Shown piece by piece: positions 9,067 through 18,832 of a stretch of 64,000 bases of DNA. The translations under genes were made by a program, and so were the position numbers. Below the pieces are notes generated by a model that saw only the letters and a list, made by a program, of their open reading frames with translations, did not search any database and was not told the origin of the DNA. Position 1 is the first letter of the stretch. Each line of letters begins with the position of its first letter. The stretch covers positions 94,501 through 158,500 of the forward strand of contig JADJLN010000017.1 of NCBI GenBank assembly GCA_016710115.1. The letters are read 5' to 3'. Origin of the DNA: Saprospiraceae bacterium. Lineage in GTDB: Bacteria; Bacteroidota; Bacteroidia; Chitinophagales; Saprospiraceae.

Positions 9067-9681
9067 CTACCACTTTCTACTTGATACTTTTGTTAATACA
9101 GAAAGATACCTACAATCATGAAATACTTTAACCTTCTTAATCTTATTGTCTGTGAAATGCACTCCAAACCCATAAAACCCCAAGCTCTCTACTGATTGGT
9201 ATTCTGGCCCCAATTTATATTCTACATTTAATTCGTCCAAAAACTCAGTAAAGTAGGAACACCCTTTAATGGAGCCTAACGGCAAATCATCTGTTCTATC
9301 AATTGAAATCGATACTTTCTTATATATTTCTTTATGAATATGCTTATAAACTATAAAAACTACGGGATTGGGTGGAAATTCAAACAAAAAAAAAGTAAAA
9401 TAAACAACTTCAAAATTGTCGTCACAATCTCTAACACCTGATCAATTAAAAAATCGTAAAGAAAAATATTAGGTTTAAAAGTATAGTTTGCAGCCTCTAA
9501 GATCTTCAATTTCAATTTCAGAAATCCAATTTCCTTTAGAATTATCTCTAATTAGATTTTCAATTTCAGCATCTAATTGCTTAGAAAAATCATCAAAAAG
9601 AGACCCCTGAGCCTGCAAATCAGACATCACCCAAAATGGTAAGAGGAAATAACAAACTAATAATTTATTATATAATATCAT
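9067..9681 (-). CDS. Candidate immunity protein for Rhs module 3 (frameshifted)
   Basis: About 200 residues spread over three frames. It starts with a signal-peptide-like segment MILYNKLLVCYFLLPFWVMS (ATG 9681) and a short acidic region, passes through KPNIFLYDFLID, and continues VRDCDDNFEVVYFTFFLFEF into a domain with GFYGFGVHFTDN near the C-terminus. Two single-base shifts are needed (about 9478 and 9440). It begins three bases after the stop of the preceding Rhs toxin tip, the position of an immunity gene, and it is AT-rich like the tip. It may instead be two small genes. No known family was recognised; the immunity role is inferred from position and its predicted export. Confidence 0.45.
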
Positions 9682-9684
9682 TTT

Positions 9685-10919
9685 TTATTCAATTTTTCTA
9701 AGTTCTTGTTTTGCCGGAATTCGAATTTCTACGTTTTCAATTTTCCGCGCTCTAACTTCTTCGTTAGGTAAATACTTAATAGGAAATGCAGGATCCACAT
9801 TTTCTGGAATTGGAATATCTGAGCTCCCCTTTAATCTTAGGCCAAAGTTAGAAAAGAAAGCATGGATAAGCTCATGGTGCGGAGATCGCTGGGGATCTCC
9901 ATTCTCGGTTGATCCATTTTGCAATGAAATTTTACTTCTTTTTCTGGGTTCCAATAAATTGTAGCATCACTACCTTTTTCAGGATTGCTTGCAGCAGTAA
10001 AAAACTCAGGTACTGTATAATTATCCTCTCCCTTTTCAATGAATGTTTTTGTGCCTAATTCATTTGGCGCGATTAATTTGGCGATTCGTTCAGTATTAGC
10101 AGAATAATCTTTACCAGAGTTCTGAGTACCTCTTGATGCGATTTCAATTTGCTTTGTAACTTTATTAAATCGGTACTCATCGTTACTATATTTATTTAAA
10201 GCGAGCACAAATTGATTTGCGTAATGATCATGTTCATCTCGGTTACCATAAACACTTTGTTTGAATGGAATAACAATTTCCAACCCTGTAGGATCCGTAT
10301 ATTTTAAGGGATTCTGCATCGTATAATTATACGGAGTCCATGCTGCGTACTTCTCCGCCAAGGGATCCACACTCAACCACACACTCAACCCGGGATCATA
10401 ATACCGGGCACCATAATAATAGAGGGAGGTTTTGGAGTCAAGCTCCTTTCCATTGAAGAGGTACGGCGTCTTACACCAGGCGTTGGGTGAGAGGGCAAAC
10501 TGCTCTCCCATGGTCTCACCAAACGGAAGATTCAAAAAGAACTGATACGGCTGACCACTCCCATCCGTGAGGAAGGTACTCGATCCCAGGTGGTCGCTAT
10601 GGAAGAAATAGATCGGTCCGGTACCACTCTGGTGGTTGAACACACAGAGGCACAGTTCATCTTCCTCCTCTCCCTGGTTGCACGGAGGCGCCATGCCTGG
10701 TACGTTCCAGATGGCCGGGTGGGACAGCTTGAATTGGTCAAACGAAGCGTTGATATCGTTCTTCTGCCGTCCTTTCAGTCCAGTAGTCTGAACACCATAT
10801 TCAGCTTGCTCCGATGCTGCATGGAAGTCGGTGACATCGCCGGCCAGGCGGGAGGCGATGCGGTGGGTGCCGGTGCAGGAATACCCGGAGCTGTGGTCAA
10901 CCATCTGGCGGAATAGCAT
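9685..10919 (-). pseudogene. Displaced Rhs core with M91/NleD-like metallopeptidase tip (module 3)
   Basis: A promoterless C-terminal piece of an Rhs protein. From TGTHRIASRLAGDVTDFHAA it matches the main Rhs core at 14.6-15.1 kb, including FFHSDHLGSSTFLTDGSG, NGKELDS, YYYGARYYDPGLSVWLSVDP and the end of the core (YTMQNPLKYTDPTGLEI). After it comes a unique tip with DEHDHYANQFVLALNKY, GSDATIYWNP and, in the next frame after a shift near 9930-9950, RSPHHELIHAFF and a tail ending KQELRKIE. HELIH is an HExxH zinc site, and the layout (a TIYWNP strand ahead of HELIHA) resembles the M91/NleD metallopeptidase toxins found as Rhs tips. The zinc site lies beyond the frameshift, so the sequence as read would lack it. 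There is no secretion or shell region here; this is an orphan cassette. Confidence 0.7.
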
Positions 10920-11118
10920 CCCTACAAGGTAATCGAAAATCGGGAATCGGAGCTAGAGATAACTCTCGCGCCCACCACCGGGCCTATGGCTTCGGACTGA
11001 GTATTTTGTGAGGGCACTCTTTTGCAAAGGATAGCTTAGTGATATTTACAGTTTCAACCTATCTCTGTAAAGATTAGATGTCCATGTCCAAATGCTCCTT
11101 TTATCTAAGTCCAACCCC

Positions 11119-11779
11119 TCAATCCGTTACAGTTATCTCAAATTCAATAGTATCACGTCGAATATTTTCCCTAATTGTATCATTTAATTCTGAAACAACA
11201 CGAAATTTGTACATTCCAATTGAATCAATAAACTGGCGAAATTGGGGAATATTTTCCTTCATTTCATAAGTGCTTGCAAAAGTATATTCTGAGTCTTTTG
11301 TTTTTACATAATTATTCAATATCCCAACACAATTAGGTGGAACCGAAAATATTATTTTATAGTCAAAGAATTGTCCGGATTTGATTTTTTGACTATTGCT
11401 ATTAGTGATAACTCCTAAAGGCGAACCTCTTTCCAATAAAATTTGTGATGCTTGGTCATACTCTCAGATACATTGCAGACCCGTCACCTATACCATTATA
11501 ATAACAATACATACTTAATTCACCGTTTTCATAATAATAATAACTTGGGCCTACTTTATGACCATTTTCAAGGTTAACTCTTGATTCAATCATTCCACTT
11601 TTATAATACCATTCCGAAACACTATCCATAACATTTTCATGATTGAATGCAATTTTCGACTTTATGTTTCCATTAGAATAATGATCAACAACTATAAGAT
11701 GAGTTTTATCTCCATTGGATTCATTCGAAGGCCTCTGACATCCAAGCAGGACTAATATAAAAAATAGATCTAATCGCAT
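11119..11779 (-). CDS. Candidate immunity lipoprotein with MORN-like repeats (one frameshift)
   Basis: About 220 residues. The N-terminus MRLDLFFILVLLGCQRPS has a lipobox (LLGC), so a lipoprotein is expected. It is followed by MORN-2/YwqK-like repeats: YSNGNIKSKIAF, YYKSGMIESRVNLENGHKVG and YYENGELSMYCYYNG. One base is missing near 11466, after AMYLR; the next frame continues YDQASQILLERGSPLG into a beta-rich domain ending IEFEITVTD. The gene starts directly after the tip of Rhs module 2 (12866-11780), with one base in between, which suggests it is the cognate immunity factor. YwqK-type antitoxins are known from other toxin systems. The two halves could in principle be separate small genes, but neither alone makes a sensible product. 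Confidence 0.55.
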
Positions 11780-12866
11780 TCACTCAACTTTTCTTGTATT
11801 ATAAACTGTATCAACCTTACTCCTATTATTACCGACTGCGGGTTGAAACTCCATAATCAAAGTGTCAGATTTGGGCTTCTTGCGAATTTCATCGCTCACA
11901 GAACTAACTGCAGGTACAACAGTTGTTAAAGCATCACTTGCATACTGTACAGCGTTGAGAACAGTCTTTACTGGATTCGCGGTCGCTTTTACAGCTCCAA
12001 ATCCGGCTAGTATCAAGTCAATATTTGGCCCATCTTCGGCTCTTTCATTTTTTCTATTTTCGAAGGCTTTTACATCTGTACCGTGCCACTCGGTCCCATT
12101 GAATCTTGTCACTTCACCTTCTTGTCCTGGCAAATATTTTGCAAACACTGCTTTTGAATGGTTATAAGCAGTACTTAATAAATCACCTGTGTGGGAAAAT
12201 GCATCAAGAATGCCCCTTATTGGAACACTTAAGGAAGGAGAAATTGAATCCCCCTTAATATCCATCAGTACAATTGGATTCTGCATTGTAAAATTATACG
12301 GCGTCCACGCAGCATACTTCTCCGCCAAGGGATCCACACTCAACCACACACTCAACCCGGGATCATAATACCGGGCTCCATAGTAGTAAAGGTTCGTTCG
12401 TGAGTCAAGTTCCTTGCCATTGAAAAGGTAGGGTGTTTTCCACAAAATGGGACTCAATGCAAACTGCTCTTCCATCGTTTCCCCAAAAGTAAATTCAAAA
12501 GAACTGATATGGCTGACCGCTGCCATCTGTGAGGAAGGTACTCGACCCCAGGTGATCGCTGTGGAAGAAATAGATCGGTCCGGTACCACACTGGTGGTTG
12601 AACACACAGAGGCACAGTTCATCTTCCTCCTCTCCCTGATTGCACGGAGGCGCCATGCCTGGTGCGTTCCAGATGGCCGGGTGGGACAGCTTGAACTGGT
12701 CAAACGTGGCGTTGATATCGTTTTTCTGCCGTCCTTTCAGTCCGGCAGTCTGCTCACCGTATTCGGCTTGTTCATTTGCCGCATGGAAGTCGGTGACATC
12801 GCCAGCCAGGCGGAAGGCGATGCGGTGCTGATCCGAGAAATTGTGCCTGGCGAGATGGAAGGCCAT
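11780..12866 (-). pseudogene. Displaced Rhs core with unknown toxin tip (module 2)
   Basis: A second orphan Rhs C-terminus. The core section (HRIAFRLAGDVTDFHAANEQ to SVDPLAEKYAAWTPYNFTMQ) duplicates the main copy, with a frameshift near 12495-12520, where PYQFF should run into FGETMEEQFALSP. The variable tip begins around NPIVLMDIKGDS and runs about 160 residues: a region with VPIRGILDAFSHTGDL, a Trp/His-containing FNGTEWHGTDVKAF, then a helical, alanine/valine-rich segment and a basic tail. No known toxin family was recognised. No signal peptide, so it would need the Rhs shell for delivery, which is absent in this fragment. The next gene begins one base after its stop and is the likely immunity partner. 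Confidence 0.65.
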
Positions 12867-13009
12867 TGTTGAGCTGAACGGTTTCGACTACTCAAGGTAA
12901 GGGAATTCCACTTTGTTTACAACTATCGGACTCCAGTCCACCTCACTGGAGATGGCAATCAGTTAACGGCTCATATTCGTCATCTCATACAGGCGCATTC
13001 AGAATAAGT

Positions 13010-13176
13010 CATTTTGATCCTGTGGTAGAAATTTGCCCAACATGTTTTGTAAGGTTTTTGGCCCATTTAATGATTTCCTTGCTAAATAGAAGGCCTTCTT
13101 TTTACTTGTATTCGCAGACTAAGCCTTCACTGTTAAGAAAATGCCATGTTGTGAATAACTTCTTCAGGGACGACTA
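13010..13176. repeat. ~166-bp repeat flanking Rhs modules, copy B
   Basis: Partner of 8712-8877. It sits between the immunity-like gene at 13310-13903 and the displaced module 2, i.e. at the other edge of the two-module block. Could be a recombination footprint. Confidence 0.7.
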
Positions 13177-13309
13177 TTTACATAAGGAAATTCAAAATCT
13201 AATTGAATGGGCTAACTGAGTCATAAATATCTCTCCAGAATCATCAATTACAAATTTGTAAATTGGACGATAATAGTCCCGGCCCAAAGACTCCCTTTTT
13301 GACAGTGTA

Positions 13310-13903
13310 TCAAAATAAAGTCAAATAAATAGTACTAGGATCTTCAACGTTATTTTCCAATTCACTAAACAAATTCACATACATATCATTTTCACACGAG
13401 TCCAATCTGGTGATTTCATTATCAATGTTATTGTTTCTTTCAAATAAAAATTCTTTAAATCTATTAATTGTCAAATTCCATAACATTGAATCTCTATTTG
13501 TAATCCATCGCCCATATGAATGAACTGCACTCCAGTCCCTTATTGCTCCTAATGTATCTTCCAAACTATATTTTTCTTCTTTGACCAACGTATTAAAACA
13601 TTCTTGTTCAAATCCATCCAAAATGGACCATTGGTGAAGTAATGCTTCGCTAGATAACACTCGACAGCTCCAATTTGATTGATACTTATCAACTTTACTA
13701 TTAATACTATCCTGTAAGAGAATAGGATTATACACAACAATTCTATTCAAAGTATCCTTGTCATTCCTTAAAAAGAGGAATTCCACATACTTGGATTCAT
13801 ATTCAAAGTCATTTACACTAAGTTTATAAAAATTAACTGGATCCATTTTTTTACACTGAAAACATAGTGTAATACCTAGTAAAATAATTGCAAATCTAAT
13901 CAT
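13310..13903 (-). CDS. Candidate immunity lipoprotein for the main Rhs tip
   Basis: An intact 197-residue protein with an N-terminal hydrophobic segment ending in a cysteine pair (MIRFAIILLGITLCFQCKKM), compatible with a signal peptide or lipoprotein anchor, though the lipobox is weak. The rest is rich in acidic and aromatic residues (VNDFEYESKYVEFLFLRND, DWSAVHSYGRW) with no recognised domain. It is AT-rich compared with the genes outside the array, and lies about 100 bases downstream of the metal-binding toxin tip at 14007-14393, the usual place for an immunity gene. Envelope location would protect against a periplasmic or lipid-II-type toxin. Function is inferred from context only. Confidence 0.55.
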   Translation of the reverse strand: MIRFAIILLGITLCFQCKKMDPVNFYKLSVNDFEYESKYVEFLFLRNDKDTLNRIVVYNPILLQDSINSKVDKYQSNWSCRVLSSEALLHQWSILDGFEQECFNTLVKEEKYSLEDTLGAIRDWSAVHSYGRWITNRDSMLWNLTINRFKEFLFERNNNIDNEITRLDSCENDMYVNLFSELENNVEDPSTIYLTLF

Positions 13904-14006
13904 ATCTATTCTAAATTCATTCTTCTAGAAAAATTGTCATTTGGTTCGCTGAATTGTAGAGTAAACGGTTTCAGTGGGCCGCCATTGTAAATTGACTTCA
14001 ATATAT

Positions 14007-14590
14007 TTAACTCTTCTGGTAAAAAATTGAAGTTCTATTATCACCAAAGGATGTGCCTTCACCAGAAGTCATGATATTTGGGAGATAATTTTTCCTATTA
14101 ATTCCTCCATAGTCCTGGTTGTACCTACGTGGTGTTACGAATAGATCACCTACGTAATCCCCATCAGAGTGCCCAGATCCACATTCTGGATGTCCCAATC
14201 CTTCATGGATAGAGGATCTAGCAACCCATTTAGCAGAGTTGATTCCGTAATTACTAGCATCACTTTCATTCAATTCTCTGTTAACAAAACCGATCCCATC
14301 AAAAGCTTTTCCTCTATCAATTAGTTCATCCTTCGACATTTTAGATATAAAATTCTTACTACCAATAAACGTCATAGCATCAGTTGCATCCAACTGGGAT
14401 TTATAGCCCTGACTTGAAAGGGGTGGCCTAGAAAATCCTCTTCACCAATAAAAGCACTTTGACTTGAAGATTAATATTATTCTTATCAAGAATAGATTGG
14501 AGTTTGTCGCGCAATTTCATTAGTTCCACTAGATCCTTTTAAAATACTAGATAGAAAATATGATCATTCCCATCAGTGTCTACCATAACA
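14007..14590 (-). pseudogene. Toxin tip of the main Rhs gene (frameshifted)
   Basis: Follows the Rhs core end VDTDGNDHIFY. As read, the frame stops at about 14540, but sequence in the other frames continues sensibly: SILKGSSGTNEI, then RDKLQSILDKNNINLQVKV, then AFIGEEDFLGHPFQVRAINP, then TDAMTFIGSKNFISKMSKDE and an intact stretch to the stop at 14007. That last part contains SSIHEGLGHPECGSGHSDGD followed by LFVTPRRYNQDYGG, a dense His/Cys/Asp/Glu cluster that suggests a metal site, although HEGLGH is HExxxH, not the standard HExxH. At least three single-base shifts are required. A metal-dependent enzyme toxin is plausible; family unknown. Confidence 0.5.
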
Positions 14591-16125
14591 ATTGGATTAT
14601 TTGCAACAAAATTGAATGGAGATGAATTCGGATACTTCTCCGCTAACGGGTCAACACTCAACCACACACTCAACCCCGGATCATAATACCGGGCTCCATA
14701 GTAGTAAAGGTTCGTTCGTGAGTCAAGTTCCTTGCCATTGAAAAGGTAGGGTGTTTTCCACAAAATGGGACTCAATGCAAACTGCTCCTCCATCGTTTCT
14801 CCAAACGGAAGATTCAAAAAGAACTGATAAGGCTGACCGCTTCCATCCGTGAGGAAGGTACTCGACCCCAGGTGGTCGCTGTGGAAGAAATAGATCGGTC
14901 CGGTACCACACTGGTGGTTGAACACGCAGAGGCACAATTCATCTTCCTCTTCTCCCTGGTTACATGGAGGCGCCATGCCTGGTACGTTCCAGATGGCCGG
15001 GTGGGACAGTTTGAATTGGTCAAAAGCAGCGTTGATGTCATTTTCCTGACGGCCTTTCAGTCCGGCAGTCTGCTCACCGTATTCGGCTTGTTCATTTGCC
15101 GCATGGAAGTCGGTCACGTCGCCGGCCGGGCGGAGGCGATGCGCTGCGTACCAGTGAAGTAATGCTTGGTCACGAGGTCATACTCGCCCACAGTCATATA
15201 CCCGCTTGGATAGAGCTGGGAATTGCCTATATAGTGGTCATACCCCGGAGGGCCTCCATTGATACCCATGTAGAACAGATTGCCGGTCCCCGTGGGGCTG
15301 CGTTCGCCATTGGCATCATAGAGGTGGTGTGGCACCGGTGTATTCGGTTTGTTCACCGCCTTCAGTCGGTTGGCTTCATCCCACGCAAAATACCGTGTCG
15401 CTATTGGCAAACCAAGGCTGCTCAGTGATGTTGCGCATGTTACCATTCTTGTCGTACTTGTAGGTGCCGCTGGGGTCGCCATTATTGGTGATCTGCTGGA
15501 TATGATTCCGCCCGGTGGCATAGGCATAGTCCTTGAGGTAGCTGTGTTCCTGTACGATATTGCCATCTCGCAACTGTTCCTGGCACTTGTAGCTGATGCG
15601 GTGCATATCTCCATACCCAAGTGTCAATTCATTGGTATAGTCGTCTTGGATGCCCTCCTCATATTCCCAATACGAGTTTGCAGTGGTCAGCCGGTTGAAC
15701 AGATCATAGGTGTATCCATGGGCGTATTTGCCGCCGATCGGGTTCGGACCGGTTGCAACCGCATCATTGGTCAATGACAGGATGTTTCCGATCAGGTCAT
15801 ATGTATATGCGTTGTCGAACATCATATTTCCAGTCGCTGTGCGGGCGGTCATATGGTCAAGGCGTAGCAGTTCCGGCGTATAGGCCCAGGTGTTGGAGGT
15901 ACCATTGCCATAGGCGCAGAATACCTTCTGCTCATACTCGTCATAGCCGACCTGTGCAATATAGGCATATCCGTGTAGTATTGAATTGTCCCATAGTTGC
16001 TGGATCTGTTCGAAAGCCCGGCAGATTTCATCCTCTGGAGTTGGAATCCACACAGCCATGTTGTCAGAAGTTTTCGGCCAACACATGGAAGCCGACTGCC
16101 TTCGTCCGTTAAAAAGCTGCCGCTT
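14590..16125 (-). pseudogene. Main Rhs/YD-repeat core, 5'-truncated and frameshifted
   Basis: C-terminal part of an Rhs family polymorphic toxin. It shows YD repeats (YTYDLIGNILSLTNDA, YTYDLFNRLTTANSYW, YKYDKNGNMRNIT, FAWDEANRLKAV, YDANGERSP) and the Rhs-associated core (FFHSDHLGSSTFLTDGSG, YLFNGKELDSRTNLYYYGAR, DPGLSVWLSVDPLAEKY). Frameshifts fall near 15390 and 15120. The 5' end does not continue into more YD repeats: at 16130-16450 it meets the dispersed repeat shared with 5563-5825, so the long N-terminal shell region is missing. In intact systems the shell encloses a C-terminal toxin released by autoproteolysis. The two displaced modules downstream carry copies of the last ~180 residues of this core. 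No secretion genes are nearby. Confidence 0.75.
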
Positions 16126-16192
16126 CCAATTGGATCGCTTTTCGCCCCGAGGCCTCCGGGGCTTTCCGCCCCGGACGATTCCGCTTTCCGAT

Positions 16193-16450
16193 TTTCCACT
16201 TCTGCTGTTTGCCGATGTATGTAATAATAATTCTCGCAAAGGCGCATTGGCGCAAAAAGTGAAGGGCGCAAAGAAATTCTGTTGGTCCTCTAATTCTCCT
16301 TATCTGATATCAAGATTCGACTTCCCACTTCCCATTTCCCATTTCCGCCCCCGGACGATTCCGCTCTTAAAGCGGAATGTCCGGATCCGGAACTTTAGAT
16401 CCAGATCGAAGCATCTGGGCATGGTGCCGAAAGCACCATCGTCTGCCTTC
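16193..16450. repeat. Structured ~260-bp dispersed repeat, copy B
   Basis: Second copy of the element at 5563-5825, abutting the truncated Rhs 5' end. The hairpin ATTCCGCT...AGCGGAAT lies at 16359-16378. It is followed by a TTCCGATTT-type array (about 16440-16540) that reaches the 3' end of the GNAT-nitrilase gene. Confidence 0.7.
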
Positions 16451-16538
16451 CGATTTCCGATTTCCGATTTCCGATTTCCAACTTCCGCCTTCCGCTTTCC
16501 GACTTCCAACTTCCGCCTTCCGATTTCCGCCTTCCGCC

Positions 16539-18092
16539 TTAGGTCTTCTTCACTTTCACCACATCATACACATCTTTCCGCCGGTCTTTCAGATTGCGAA
16601 CTGCTCCGTATGCATGCAACTCGTTAAGTAGGGTCAGATCGAGATCAGCAACCAGGATCATTTCTGTATTGGGTGTCGCTTCCGCTTTGATCGCATTGCT
16701 CGGGAATGCAAAATCACTCGGTGTAAAGACAACCGACTGCGAATACTGGATATCCATATTCTCCACTTTAGGCAGATTGCCGACACTGCCCGTCATTGCG
16801 ACATAACATTCATTTTCGATCGCCCGTGCCTGAGCACAACATCGTACACGCATATAGGCATTCTGCGTATCTGTGAGGTATGGCACAAACAGAATTTGCA
16901 TCCCTTCTTCCGCCAATAATCGGCTCAATTCAGGGAATTCGACATCATAACAGATCACGACACCGATGCGACCTGCATCAGTATCAAAGGTCCGGATTGT
17001 ATCTCCACCTTTGATCCCCCAGAATTTGGATTCATCCGGCGTAATATGGAGTTTGACATACCTGTCTACAGTGCCTCCCCGGTGGCAAATGTAACCGACA
17101 TTATACATTGTTCCATCGACCACCTCCGGCATCGATCCGGTAATGATATTGACATTATAACTCATCGCCATCCGCTTGAACCGGTTCACGATCTCTCCCG
17201 TAAACTCGGCCAGCTCGCGCATGGCCTTCGCCTCTGACAAATGATTATAGGCTGCCAATAAGGGCGCATTGAACAATTCAGGTAATAAAGCAAAGTCAGC
17301 TTTATACGCAGACACGGCATCAATAAAATATTCGATCTGTTCGAACATTTCATCCAGGCCACTGTAGGAACGCATTTGCCACTGGATCAAACCGACCCGC
17401 GCATAATCCTTTCGACCGGTGATGGTCCGATGCTTGGATTCATAATACACATTATCCCATTGCAACAGACACGCAAATTCCTGCGACTCTTCATCATCCG
17501 GCATATAAGCCCGTAGTACTTTTTTCACGTGAAAATCATTCGCCAGCTGGAATGTCAGCACAGGATCATAAATCTCCCGCAACTTGACCTTTTGGATATA
17601 ATCCTTTGGCGACATCTCATCCACAAACTTGTGATAATTCGGGATTCGACCTCCAAAGACAATAGCCTTCAAATTCAAACGCTCACACAGGTCCTTCCGG
17701 GCATCATACAGCCGACGCCCCAATCGCAATCCACGGTAGTCGGGATGGATAAAGACATCCACGCCGTACAGTACATCGCCATCGTCATCATGTGTATCAA
17801 AGGAATAGCTATCGGTGATCTGCTTATACGTATGGCTGTCGCCAAAATAGCTGTATTGCACAATGATGGACAAGGCAGAACCGACCACCTTTCCATCCGC
17901 TTTGATCACAAACTGTCCTTCCGGAAATTTATCGATCAAACGCTTCATCGTATCTACAGTCCAGAACCCGCCCGGCCAATCCGGATAGGCGGCTTTCATA
18001 GCGTGCAATAAGGCTTCATAGTCTTCGATTCGAAGATTGTGTAATTCGATCCGTTTGATGGAATCGGAAGGTTGTGTTGGCAATTCAGACAT
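16539..18092 (-). CDS. GNAT acetyltransferase / carbon-nitrogen hydrolase fusion
   Basis: A 517-residue two-domain enzyme. The first ~180 residues form a GNAT domain (DVFIHPDYRGLRLGRRLYDA carries the acetyl-CoA-binding R/Q-x-x-G-x-G/A-like loop; GGRIPNYHKF follows). From about residue 230 a nitrilase/omega-amidase-type domain shows the Glu-Lys-Cys triad: ALLPELFN, VKLHITPDE and VVICYDVEFPE, plus ARAIENECYVAMTG. This fusion is a recognised architecture; its substrate is not established to my knowledge. It would act in the cytoplasm on an amide or nitrile. The start is taken at ATG 18092 (MSELPTQPS); an in-frame extension to 18185 is less likely because the AGTATTTATG just before it looks like the promoter region. 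Frame intact; single gene. Confidence 0.88.
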   Translation of the reverse strand: MSELPTQPSDSIKRIELHNLRIEDYEALLHAMKAAYPDWPGGFWTVDTMKRLIDKFPEGQFVIKADGKVVGSALSIIVQYSYFGDSHTYKQITDSYSFDTHDDDGDVLYGVDVFIHPDYRGLRLGRRLYDARKDLCERLNLKAIVFGGRIPNYHKFVDEMSPKDYIQKVKLREIYDPVLTFQLANDFHVKKVLRAYMPDDEESQEFACLLQWDNVYYESKHRTITGRKDYARVGLIQWQMRSYSGLDEMFEQIEYFIDAVSAYKADFALLPELFNAPLLAAYNHLSEAKAMRELAEFTGEIVNRFKRMAMSYNVNIITGSMPEVVDGTMYNVGYICHRGGTVDRYVKLHITPDESKFWGIKGGDTIRTFDTDAGRIGVVICYDVEFPELSRLLAEEGMQILFVPYLTDTQNAYMRVRCCAQARAIENECYVAMTGSVGNLPKVENMDIQYSQSVVFTPSDFAFPSNAIKAEATPNTEMILVADLDLTLLNELHAYGAVRNLKDRRKDVYDVVKVKKT

Positions 18093-18264
18093 AAATACTG
18101 GTTTCCACCGATCTGGCAGTGGCTTATTATACGAAATTCCGAACAAAACTAAGTGAAGTTCATTTTCTATTCCAATCCGTAGCACTCTATGGTGTTTACA
18201 ACGCTTTTTTCCTGTTTTAGCATTCGAAACCTGACAGATTCACGGAAATCCTGTATTCTTGAAG

Positions 18265-18831
18265 ATGTTGCATGGATCTATCCTTCGCTGCCTGGTGCTG
18301 TTCTTCCTGATCAGCGGGCTGACGTCCCATGCGTTTAGCCAGTCGGAGACCATGAGCACCGCAACGGGACGCATTCACTTTACATCGGATGCACCGATGG
18401 AAGTCATTGAAGCCACTTCCTCAGCTACTCGCGGTGTCCTCCATGTTGCCAGGCGAACATTTGCATTCACACTTCCGGTAAACAGCTTCAACGGGTTCAA
18501 TAATGCCTTGCAGAAGGATCATTTCAATGAAAACTATCTGGAGTCGGAGAAGTACCCGGAAGCAACCTATTCGGGACGAATTATCGAACAGGTGGATCTG
18601 ACCATCCCCGGCACCTACGATATCCGGGCCAAGGGAAACCTGGTGATCCACGGCATTCCAAGGGAACGCATTATTCGATGCAAACTCATTGTCAAACCGG
18701 ATGAAATCAAAGTGGTCAGCACCTTTACCGTCCGATTAGGTGATCACCACATCCAGGTGCCCCGCATTGTCCATCAGAAGATCGCCGAAGAGATCCACGT
18801 TGATCTTCAATTTACATTGAAACCCCTCTAG
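18265..18831 (+). CDS. YceI family periplasmic protein
   Basis: A 188-residue exported protein with signal peptide (RCLVLFFLISGLTSHAFSQ). The YceI fold is visible in GRIHFTSDAPMEVIEATSS, TFAFTLPVNSFNGFNNALQK, HFNENYLESEKYPEATYSG and LVIHGIPRERI. YceI-type lipocalins bind polyisoprenoid chains, for example the tails of quinones, in the periplasm. The 3' end lies one base before the sensor-kinase start, so the two are probably one transcript, followed by the regulator: a YceI-kinase-regulator operon. TATTCTTG at 18254-18261 is a possible promoter; the ATG at 18265 is chosen over TTG 18259, which lies inside that motif. A second YceI gene sits at 24210-24764 in the downstream operon. Confidence 0.88.
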   Translation: MLHGSILRCLVLFFLISGLTSHAFSQSETMSTATGRIHFTSDAPMEVIEATSSATRGVLHVARRTFAFTLPVNSFNGFNNALQKDHFNENYLESEKYPEATYSGRIIEQVDLTIPGTYDIRAKGNLVIHGIPRERIIRCKLIVKPDEIKVVSTFTVRLGDHHIQVPRIVHQKIAEEIHVDLQFTLKPL

Positions 18832-18832
18832 C

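Noticed and set aside
14007..14393. Standard HExxH metallopeptidase in the main Rhs tip
   Set aside because: The motif is HEGLGH with three residues between Glu and His, so the standard zinc motif is not met; kept only as a metal-site suggestion.
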